From assembly GCF_035582795.1 (NCBI RefSeq), contig NC_134373.1:27436501-27500500 (forward strand): a DNA stretch of 64,000 nucleotides. The letters run 5' to 3'. The DNA is from Mycteria americana. Its lineage: Eukaryota; Chordata; Aves; Ciconiiformes; Ciconiidae. Numbering within the stretch: position 1 is the first letter of the stretch; every line of letters starts with the position of its first letter. Below, piece after piece: positions 50,901 through 60,377 of this stretch. The position numbers and the translations under genes were made by a program. The notes beneath the pieces were generated by a model. That model worked only from the letters and a program-made list of their open reading frames with translations, made no database searches and had not been told where the DNA came from.

Positions 50901-52722
50901 AAAAATATCCCAGTTATTATCAGGTGGATTTTCTAGCACAAACTTTTTCGTCCTTGATTGTCAAAGAGAGGGCTTTTTGTCAGTGTCTGGTATCTGTACA
51001 CAGCCAAGCATGCTGCCTGCGCAGCATGTTAGCTCCTGGCCTCCAGAAGCTAAATGTAAGCCTTGAGTTTTCTTTTCTCCTGCCCTTCTTTACAGATTAT
51101 GGCTGTAAAACATAGCTAACTGGTAACTCTGTAAAATTATATCTTCTCCTGTACCCCCGGTCACATTTGCTTAAAACTACCCCATTTCCAAGTATCTTCT
51201 AGTACTAAGACCAGAAGCATGAAAGACATTCATTTGGGATCACGCTACACCACACTGGCAATAATACACAAAAAAATGAAAAACAGCCAGAGATGCCTGA
51301 AAAGATCGGTTGTGATAAACAGAGCCATTTGCCTTTACATCAAGCCAACATCAAAAGTGGCCTCTAGAGTTTTTGCAGAGGCATCACCACTGTGAAGTGG
51401 AATCAGGCCATGCCCAAGGGACAACAAATGTCTCACAAGCTCCTGAAAGGAACCAAAGAGCGGTTTTGCTCAGGCAGCACTGAGGCTGGGAGTTCAGGTC
51501 TCCCAGTTCACAGGGCTGGGAGACTATCACAAATCAAAACCAGGCATTTTAATCCCTGCATCAAGCAACAGTGCTGCTTTTGGCATTCTCAGTGTAACCT
51601 GCACAGAGCTGTAATGGGAGCAAATAACAGGTCCTAGGGTACCAGCCTAAATGTCTTATGGAAGTAGTTGTTGATTAACCTATAAGTAAAGTACCATGCG
51701 AGTATCATGCGAGTTTCCCTTTTGAAAGTTGATGCATTTCAGAAAGCACAAAAGGAAGGGTCCCCAAAAAGACCTATCTTTCAGCCATTGCAAATATTTT
51801 AAAAAAACACTAATATTTCCACTGCATTATGTATTTCTCAAGCTTAAGGTCCAAATGGGAGATGAAATTCTAAAATAGAAAAAGTACCAAAAGCTTGGGA
51901 ACCACAACTTAAAACAACTTTTTATTTAAACAGCTCAGTCCAGAATCAGTTTCTTACAAAAAAAAGAACAAAAGTCCGCACATGTCCCTCTCCTCACTCA
52001 TCTGTGGAAATCACTCTTGAGTCTTGAAGAAACACACACACTCCCTTCCTGAGCAGCCAGGCTTAATCCCTGGCAGTCAGCACAAGCTTCAGCCTCCACT
52101 GAGACAAGAAGCACGTGCCATGGAGCAGGTCCTAAGATTTAGCAGATGAAGCCAGAGATCAGTGTGCCCAGGCAGACATGTGCCTAACAGGCAATACACA
52201 CCTCCTGGCAGTTATACTACTTAGTTTCAAGGTACTGACTGCTCTGCACAGACAAAAATCTGGGGCTCTCCCTCCTCTCCCCCACCTCCACAAAACATCA
52301 AGATCTGTCTGGATCTTTTCTCCTCACTGCCAAACTGAATACTAGAGGGCAAATTTGTGAGTGACCCAAACAAAGGCCAAATTTTGCCAGTGAACTGACT
52401 CCTATAAATACAGACTAAAATTCTTGGAGAGGGAAGACTGATTGTTAAAAGCACTCTGCAGCTGCTGAGAAGTTAGTTTTCACAACAGTTCTGCCTTGTG
52501 GACAGACAACCATTATCTGCTTTTTAAACAAAACTACTGTGGAAGCTGACGTGCTGAAAATAAGAAGCATGCTACTTGCCCATGGCCACTCAGTCATCAG
52601 CAAAACCAGGACTGCAAAGCCTGCAGGCTGCCAGTTGTGCGCTGCTCATCTGTCACGCTGTCAGATTGCCTTCTCATCCTTTGAGATGAAAGGCGCTGGA
52701 GATACAGAAAACTTAAAAGTCT
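47961..52722. other. Intergenic, RPL37A promoter to SMARCAL1 3' end
   Basis: No gene recognised. A 20-A run at about 48370-48389 and a GC-rich patch at about 48550-48660 are present. Short tandem duplications occur, e.g. an 11-bp pair at about 51691-51712. Confidence 0.5.
52560..52630 (-). mobile_element. Possible ancient MIR-type SINE fragment
   Basis: ACTTGCCCATGGCCACTCAGTCATCAGC..AACCAGGACTGC resembles the antisense MIR 5'/core phrase (CTTGCCCAAGGTCACACAGC..GCTGGGATT). It lies about 200 bp past the SMARCAL1 stop codon. The match is short and uncertain. Confidence 0.3.
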
Positions 52723-52728
52723 TTTATT
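52723..52728 (-). terminator. SMARCAL1: SMARCAL1 poly(A) signal AATAAA (distal)
   Basis: Minus-strand AATAAA about 95 nt after the stop codon. It would give a very short 3' UTR; a longer form using a further signal cannot be excluded. Confidence 0.5.
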
Positions 52729-52775
52729 TTTGAAAACTCAAAAAAATAATACTTGATTGCTTTTGTTTTCTCTTT

Positions 52776-52781
52776 TTTAAT
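52776..52781 (-). terminator. SMARCAL1: SMARCAL1 candidate poly(A) signal ATTAAA (proximal)
   Basis: Minus-strand ATTAAA about 42 nt after the stop codon, inside a T-rich (minus-strand) tract. An alternative to the AATAAA at 52723-52728. Confidence 0.35.
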
Positions 52782-52823
52782 AAAAAAAATATCTCTTAGC
52801 CACCTTCTCTTTTGCTGTCACCA

Positions 52824-53027
52824 TTACACTTTAAAAAACTCTTCAATACGCCGCTTTTTGGGGGGACTCACTGAACATGTCTCTCCTGTATCTTGCAAGG
52901 CACTGCCAGAGTCAGACTCACAGGAAGCATCAGCTGCCTCCAAAAGCAAAACTTCATCAGTGTCATCTTTGCTTGCAGAGAAGGTCCTCTGGAAAAGGTC
53001 GTAGATGGTCTTTTGCTTTGGATCTGG
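52824..53027 (-). CDS. SMARCAL1: SMARCAL1 last coding exon
   Basis: TTTCTCAG precedes CCA-GAT-CCA. It codes 67 residues and TAA at 52826-52824. Contains [12 protein letters not shown], an acidic stretch ([13 protein letters not shown]) and a basic-then-aromatic end, [11 protein letters not shown]. The Pro at the junction (PKPDPK) appears to be one residue more than in human as I recall it. The end is shorter than the human tail. Confidence 0.95.
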   Translation of the reverse strand, partial: PDPKQKTIYDLFQRTFSASKDDTDEVLLLEAADASCESDSGSALQDTGETCSVSPPKKRRIEEFFKV

Positions 53028-56000
53028 CTGAGAAATTAGAACAGACAGAATCTGCATACACATTGTCATATAAAAACAAAGTGAGCAACAATCAGAGGGC
53101 ACTCCCCCTGAGACAGTGCACATGTGTGGATATCTCATATATGATATATATATCATATATATATACACACACATACACATATATCTCTGAGACATATATA
53201 TGCTATCCAGGCTATCATGTCTCCTTGCATGCAGCAGGTTTGGAAACTCTCTGCAGAGAGTCCAAGTAAAGGCATGGATCCTGGGAGGAGTTGGAGAATC
53301 TGGTCTGTGGCATTAAAGGCAGAACAGGCGTAAGGTCAGCCTGCCAATCACCTGCCAGTCTAGATGTATACAAGCCAAAGCCCATTCAGCCTCTCCCAGG
53401 GACCACCAATATTATTTCAGGTCAATTACCTTAGGGCAGTAATTAGTGGATTCAGCTGTTTTGGAGAAATCGGTTTCTGAAAGACCAGCTTCCCCCAACA
53501 CTTTGATTTTCTCTTGAATCATTGGCCTAGGAAAGATAAACAGATATTACTGAAAAGAAGAAAATATCGTGCAAGGACACTGTGTCATTTACTTTGTGTA
53601 GATGAAACAAAACATATAACAGGGGTATAAAGATGGCTTTTCTACCAAAACTTGCTAGTTCCTTAACCTGTCCTGCTCTTGTTTATGATGACTGTATGCT
53701 GCCTTGGGATATCAATCAATCCAATTTAAATAAGTAACAAGACGACGATTTCAGGCTACAAATATTTGGAGAACACACATATCCAACAGGGAAACTAGTT
53801 GACTGAGGCAACACCAATGGTATGAAGTCAGAACAAGAAGATGCAGCTAAAGGGAGTCCCAATAGCCTGTGTGTTCAGTCTCCAAGGCAAGCAATGGTAA
53901 TCCCCACCGACAGACACATCAGCATTTCTAGGGTATCTCCCAATGTACTGCAGGAGGAAGAATTCACCACTGGCCCAAGAGCCCAAGACGTCCCAACCAC
54001 ACCTGCAGACTGCACACTTTGAAAGAAGCAAAGGCCACAGCACAGTTAATGCATTTACCAAATAGCCTTGTCGTCGTCTTCTTTTTCTCGCCTTTAAAAA
54101 GGATGCCACTGCCCTTCTTTGAAAAGCCGTGTTTCCCTCCCGTTAAGCACTAATGACTGCATGGACAGCATTTCACAAATAAAGGCAGAATTACTGTCAG
54201 CTTTCCATGAAATGTGGGCAGTGCACCAGTTCCCAGATCCCTGCATTGTAAGGTTATAATTATTTGCCATCATGATATTCTGGGAACTGCACAAGTTCAC
54301 TTAGTTCATTCATTCCTTTAAACAAGGTAATAAAGACGTAGTTTTGGACTTTAAATGAACCAGCTAGTGGATAATTTCTTTTCATCATTTGCAGGTCTGT
54401 TCCCTTGCAGCACTAAGGATTCCTCAGATCCTCCCCTTCCCCAGGATGTCAGATTCCCCAGCCCTAAGGACCAGTGTCCACTGATAGCTCTCACTGCAGC
54501 CAAAAAGGCTCTGACCACAACTCTCCAGAGGTGGGTCAGTAGCACTTCTTGAAACCATCCGAAGGGCTCACTGAAGAGCAAGAGGAAAGCAACAGTGCAG
54601 TCCTCCTCCACAGCTCCCTGTCCAAGCACCCCGCAGCCAGATTGCTCCTCAAACCTGATCCACAATACATTGAACCATCTCCAGTGTCTGTTGACTTTAC
54701 TTGAAAGTACTCAGCACTTTACAGTACCCCAGCACAAAAATGCTCTGGGCTGTAGCTAAGACAATTCCTTCTCCTTATACAGAGGCTGTGAAGGTTTTAG
54801 ATGCATCAGCTCTCCCAGAATTTCTCTCAACAGCCCTTTCTTTGTCAGATAACTACTTTTATTCCTCCTGCTTGTCATCCACTTAGTTATGTCCACTGTG
54901 GCCAGGACATGTCACCAGCTCACAGAAGCCCTGATTAGCAGTTACTGCTCCTCCCCGCACAGGCTATGGAAATCAGCACTAACATTAAGCCCCTTACATC
55001 ACATATGTGACAAACAGTGAAAACAAGTGGCAGGAGAACCAAAGTGTCTTTCTCACTTCCTACCATAAGTACTCATCTGCTGTGTCTTTAGCCACCAGGT
55101 AGTGAACATTAACAGAGCTGGTCTGTCCAATTCGATGTGCCCGATCTTCTGCTTGGATCAAAACCTTTATGTAAAAACATGACAAAGAAAATAAAGTAAG
55201 AGATGCAACATCTAAGAAATACTTGTGCTTAGCGACTATTTGTCATCTGGATCCTGTTAACACCTGCATCCACAAACACAGATTAAACCCAGAAGTAATC
55301 TGGTGCACCGGGTTCCCAAAAGGCACTGAGAATTTTTCAAAAGTAGAGGGTCAGCATTGATGATGGACCCTTTCAGGTCTTGGCTGGGCATGTTGTTGAG
55401 AGCTCTGTCAAGTTAAGAAACAGAAGCATGTTTCCCTTTCACACCATCTTCTCCAGCCAGCAAGCTGTGTAACCAGCCTCAGTGGTTCAAGCCCAGGCAC
55501 CTGGGGGTGCACAGACAAGTAGCCATGAGAGAAAGAAAGATAAAAACTCTGGAGAAAGTCTGCTGCCCATTACATCTCCCAAGCACCAATGTTTCTGCTC
55601 TCCAGGGAGCACCCAACCCCTGTCCCCTCTAGGACACATACCCCTGGATTCCAGAAGAGCTCTGCAAACACCACCAGGTCCGCGGCAGACAATGTCAGGC
55701 CCATGTTTGCGGCAGTGAGGGACAGGACAGCCACAACCTGCTTCTCTGAGAACTGGAACTTCTGGCACAGAGACTGCCGCTCAGCTGAAGGTGTGGAGCC
55801 ATCAATACGGATGTATTCAACATGCTGTGAAAAGGCAGAAGACACTTTTTAGAGGCTTTGTCCCCTTTCCCGTATCCTCCTTCCATGTTTTAGTGGATTG
55901 TTTCCCTTCCCCATAGCAGAACCAGGAAAGTAAAAAAGTCAAACAGTTGTGTTTTTAAGACCTTTCCTCATCTTCAAGGCAGAGGCACTGTAGCTCAGCA

Positions 56001-59000
56001 TATAACGTACCTCTCCTCTGTTCACAATGCATGACTTGCTCCTATGTCCATTGCTCTCCCACCAGTTCTGAGCAACAGGAAAAACAGCAACAAGCTGGCA
56101 ACTCAGGTACAGTGGAAAGGCAACTGGATTAATATGAAGCTGTACGCTGTCTGTGTGCTGATGTTACAGCTGCTACAACCTCTCCAACCTCCCTAAGTCT
56201 TCCCCTGTTTGCAATGGGAGGAGATGGGATCCTACACATCCCAGTTGCCCTGTGGTAGGCTCAGAAGAGGCACAACAAACTTGGGTGATGCAGGGCCATA
56301 ACTCTTCAGTGTCCAACCTCCTTGCTCTACTGGAGGATGCCACCACAGAGGCAGCAAAGTCACCAGTGCCACTGTGGTTTATAGTTCGGAATACTAACTT
56401 ACACCATCCTTCACACTGCCCCAGCATGACCCAGAACTCTTTCAGAGCATCCATGGAAGTGTCCCATGACTAATTAGCCAAACACTTTTGAAGTCGGAGA
56501 GATGACTGGCAGGTCTATCAAGTCTCCCTACAGTATCCCAGTTCAAAAATGTAAGAGCACCACAGAGATAAAGGAAGGCAGCCATAACTGGACTTGGGTC
56601 GTTACATTCTCCCTCTCTGAGGAAAGCCTGGAGGACAAGGCAGAGATGGCCACACACGGTAACACTCCTCCAAGACTTCACAAGCTCCAGGGCAGACAAT
56701 GGAGATTAAAGAACATTAAATACAACAAAAGCCATTCGGCTAATACAAAGTGCATCCTGTGAGTCATTCACCCTGACAGCTCAGCTCCCTCGGTGAAGGG
56801 CACATTCAGAAGCACAGCAAGTAGAAATTATCTCTGCCACTAACTTTCATAAACTATCTGACCGGCCATAACTCTGGGGAGCTCTTAAACAGCTTTGAAG
56901 CTGGAATAGTGATAAAGTTAAGACGACTCAGTCAATTACTTACTTTCTTCTCCAGCTCTGCAACTATTGCATCCAGCATTATCTTGTGATGAGCAAACAC
57001 CAGGAATTTATGATTCCCACTTTCCAGTAATTCCAGGATGTATTCTCTACGTGAAAGAGGAAAAAAAAAAAACCTCCAAAACTCTATAAATTATGTGCTG
57101 AGAGAATACAGGCTTTGCTCACAACAAATTGTAAAGATACTGCTCATCTATACACAGAAACTAGGAAATTGGCTAGCATAAAAAAGTTACGGTAAAACGC
57201 AAGTAGCAAGTCAAGTCTCCTACAGATTGAGAAAGATATTGCAGGAAAATCCATTCATTTTTCTTCACCACAGCTGGACAGCTGCCTACATTTATACTTG
57301 TGTATCACTGAGAATCAATTTATTATATCCTACTTGAAACATGACATCCCAGACCAATCAACTGGAAGTCATCTATACTTATTTGATGATCTCATTAACC
57401 CTTCTGTATTTCTAACTTTTGCACAATCACAATACACTAAGATAACCTGTCTACAATTATCCTTTCTATGTTTACTTAGGACTGTTTTTATTTTAGAAGA
57501 AAAGGTCTCTAAACACATGGATCAGAGTATCCTAAAGGTAGCTTTTCTTGCAAGGGTTCACATCGACAATTTACTACAGCTTAACAATCTAAATACATTA
57601 GCTATTTCCAGAAATTATCCATACGCATATAGGCTAATGACCAATGAAAGGTAACAAGACTCCCTTTCAATGCAGTGAAACAGTGTTAATTAAATGAAGA
57701 CATGTGGCTTTTGCCATGGAGTAACAGCAGAGCTACAGAACCCATTTCTGTGTAGTGACTTGTGATACAATCATGTCAATTGGAGCCTGAAAAACACCTA
57801 TAAGCCCCAAATTTGTAACTAAGTATAGCAACAGCCATCAGAACAGATGACACAAAGGTCATCTTTTCTTTGGAATAGCAAAGTTTTTGCAAAGATCAGG
57901 AATACCAAGTTCTTTGCTAAATACAACACAGCTTAGGTCAGCAGCAACTGTCAGAAAACACCAAGTGGGATTTCCAGCGCTATATTAAGATGTATTAGTG
58001 CTTTGCAGATAGCACCCAGGGTTTGTGTAGTTCAGATCCCAATTATGTGACAATATCATTTAACAAAGAAATCTGGGAGAGAAGTGGCATTGCTGGATTG
58101 TAAAGAAAAAACAAATATCAAAGTGAACATTCAGTGTAGCAAGCAGACGCCAACACATTACAATTATTTTATATCTCATTCCCATATTCCATTTAACAAA
58201 TGGCTAGTCATTTCAATGGGAGCAGTGGAAGACACTGTCATCAAGGGTAAGACATGGGAGGTGCTGATGATCATAGCGAGATGATACTGTACCTTAACAG
58301 CTTATTATAAGTGGCATTTTAAATGCTACTAAACTCCAGAAAAAAAATGGACTAGTTCCTACCAGAGAGTTGAGTAAACAGCACTTCATGGTTTTATATT
58401 CAGTTCACACTTGCAACTGAAATAAAAGGAAAAAAGTCTTCTAACTGTTCACTAACATGAAAGGAAGAAACTCTTCTACAGAAATGAGCGCTGGGACTCT
58501 GAAGTGCAGTTCTGTGCCAAACAGGCAAATTCTGCAGCAAGGTCTGAGACTGAAATCACACAGTACACATCAGCTGGTCCTTATGTTCAGAGGGCTGTGG
58601 AAAGTAAACTGTTTTCATGTTATTAGCATACTACTTTTTAATAAGTCATGCTATATGACCTAAAGCAACTCCTTTGCAGTCCCAGCAGAAAGGCTAAGGA
58701 TGAAAGGGCATGGAAAGTCACAGAAGGAAATTATTCCTAAGGAAGACAGAGTTAAAAGCACACCTATGATAGAAAACGTTTGCTACTGAGGTCCCACATG
58801 TGAGCTCTGTGGAAGAGCCAAGAACTTCAGTAGGGGCCGTGACATCCTTACAGCATGCTACAGCTAAAGCTCAGTCCACCTCATAAGCTTTTTGGCTCAG
58901 GGTTCCTGCTGCAGCAGGACTGCAGCATTTGTTTTCTCAAATTCTGTTGGTACTTTTAGTTTCATTACTCCCCCCCTCTTTAAACTGAAATAGGGTCTGG

Positions 59001-60377
59001 ACCAGTGAACTTGATCCACGTCCCAAACACCAAGTAATTTTAGATGGTTCAAATGACAGTTTAGATCCATATCTGGAATGAAATCAGAAGACTTACTCAG
59101 CCTAGGAACTCCAAGAGAACAAAATGTTTAGTGCATTGTAATTAAAATCAATTTTTTCTAAGCTGGCTTGAGGCTATGCTTCATGTCCCTGCACTGTTAT
59201 CTCTAAGGCACCATTTTCCTGTTCTCAGCAGAAAAACATATTTTACTAGGCAAGAATGAAGCAATGACATGCAGCTTACATGACTGAGTGGATTTTAGCT
59301 TCTGCTGTTCTGTTGTAGAAGAGGAGAAGAGCTTCCTTCTCCTGTTGTTTCTGCAGAGAGAAAGATAAATAAATGTGAGTCTCAGAGATGCCTTTTCTCC
59401 TTCCTGCTTACAGATCTGGGATGTCTGCTGCTGCCAATAAACACTTTGCTAAGAAAGAATCAGCCTAAAAACACACAACAAAAGGGGACTGGAGGGGGAA
59501 GTCTCCTACTCGCCATGGGGTATGGCAGATACTCACACACTTCTATTTCCGACACCTTCCTACCTCCTACTCAACTCTTACAAGTTGGATGACAAGCATA
59601 TCACAAACGTAGTTTTAGTTGAGAAAGCATTTCCCAACTAAAATGGCAAGGAAAAACTCCTAAGTTCTTACAGAACTGTAGTAGCAACCTAGGAGCCTAG
59701 AACATGCATTTCCTATTCATACAAGAAAAAACAAACAAAAAAAAGCAAAAATACACTTTTCACATTTTTGGCTACTGCTGTGTTCACAACACAGCTTCAA
59801 CAAGGCTGTGTTTGTAGGGTGAATGGGATTACAAGGCAAGACAGAAGAGTAAGTACAGAGGCAGGAGGTATGAAAGACAATTAGAAAGGACTAATGAGAG
59901 AGGAAAAAAGAGAAGAAAAGGTATTTCACAAAAAGGGACAAAGTAGACCACATAAATCAAAAGGAAAAAAAGCTGAGCTGTTTTGATTGTGTTGTGCATT
60001 CATTTAAAACTGTGCCTTCAACAGCCTTCCACTGTGCCTTCACATGAGGCGTGGCTCTGACCTTCCTTGAAACTCAGGGTACTGTTTTTCCACTGATCTT
60101 TTTAAATAAAGGTACCTGAAATACCAATGGCTCATCATGAAAATAGTTTCTGACTTACACTTTCATATCCTTTGGCCATCTTCTTTGCTTCAGCTGCCAA
60201 GACAGCTTTGGTCTTTGCACTAATGCCTTCAGGAGCCACCACAACCATTTTGCGTTGCTTTGCTGGAAGCTGGGAAAGCACATCTGATTTCAGACGTCGG
60301 ATCATGATGGACTCTTCCAGCAAAATTTTCAGTTCAGTTAAGTTGGATGATCCAGAGTAGTCCCAACCCCACGGCAT
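52824..60377 (-). CDS. SMARCAL1: SMARCAL1 (HARP), 3' seven coding exons: second helicase lobe and C-terminus
   Basis: SNF2-family ATPase that re-anneals RPA-coated single strands and remodels stalled replication forks in the nucleus. Seven GT-AG exons (60159-60377, 59280-59350, 56944-57046, 55642-55824, 55064-55164, 53430-53526, 52824-53027) join to 978 nt: 325 residues and TAA, with every phase consistent. In this fragment: [13 protein letters not shown] (1-13), LRRLKSDVL-like [14 protein letters not shown] (25-38), motif [10 protein letters not shown] (111-118), RIDGST (137-142), motif [17 protein letters not shown] (165-180) with FAELFWNPG (184-192), and motif [13 protein letters not shown] (196-206) with the arginine-finger pair R200/R203. 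The last exon gives an acidic tail, then [13 protein letters not shown]. The RPA-binding N-terminus, the HARP domains and the ATP-binding lobe lie upstream of the window. ZRANB3 is the nearest paralogue, but KIYDLFQ-type tail similarity and the RPL37A neighbour support SMARCAL1. Confidence 0.97.
53131..53205. repeat. AT/CATATA microsatellite with a 24-bp perfect palindrome
   Basis: Runs of TATA and CACA with a perfect 24-bp palindrome at 53137-53160, in the final SMARCAL1 intron, about 110 bp from the last acceptor. Prone to cruciform formation and length polymorphism. Confidence 0.85.
53430..53526 (-). CDS. SMARCAL1: SMARCAL1 exon ([20 protein letters not shown])
   Basis: TTTCCTAG precedes G-CCA-ATG. 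97 nt: the first G completes Trp226 and the exon ends ..NYCPK before GTAATT. Confidence 0.96.
55064..55164 (-). CDS. SMARCAL1: SMARCAL1 exon with helicase motif VI
   Basis: ACATAAAG precedes GTT-TTG-ATC. 101 nt code [19 protein letters not shown] plus TG of Trp226 before [16 protein letters not shown] is the SNF2 motif VI. Confidence 0.97.
55642..55824 (-). CDS. SMARCAL1: SMARCAL1 exon with helicase motif V
   Basis: TTTTCACAG precedes CAT-GTT-GAA. 183 nt (61 codons) code [29 protein letters not shown] and end AELFWNPG before GTATGT. Confidence 0.97.
56944..57046 (-). CDS. SMARCAL1: SMARCAL1 exon with helicase motif IV
   Basis: TTTCACGTAG precedes A-GAA-TAC (the A completes Ile97). 103 nt code [26 protein letters not shown] before GTAAGT. 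Confidence 0.97.
59280..59350 (-). CDS. SMARCAL1: SMARCAL1 exon ([19 protein letters not shown])
   Basis: CTCTGCAG precedes AAA-CAA-CAG. 71 nt; the last two bases AT pair with the next exon's A to give Ile97. Donor GTAAGC. It encodes the helical segment leading into the second lobe. Confidence 0.96.
60159..60377 (-). CDS. SMARCAL1: SMARCAL1 exon ([13 protein letters not shown]..), most 5' exon in window
   Basis: TTTCCCAG precedes ATG-CCG-TGG; this Met is internal, not the start. 219 nt (73 codons) end ..MAKGYES before [23 protein letters not shown] is the conserved SNF2 segment between the two lobes. Confidence 0.97.

Larger units (their letters stand above)
53028..60158 (-). other. SMARCAL1: SMARCAL1 introns between the seven exons
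   Basis: Introns 53028-53429, 53527-55063, 55165-55641, 55825-56943, 57047-59279 and 59351-60158, all GT-AG. Apart from the AT microsatellite at about 53131-53200, I saw only unique sequence. Open frames within them (for example 57298-57654 on the plus strand) have no recognisable domain. Confidence 0.8.
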
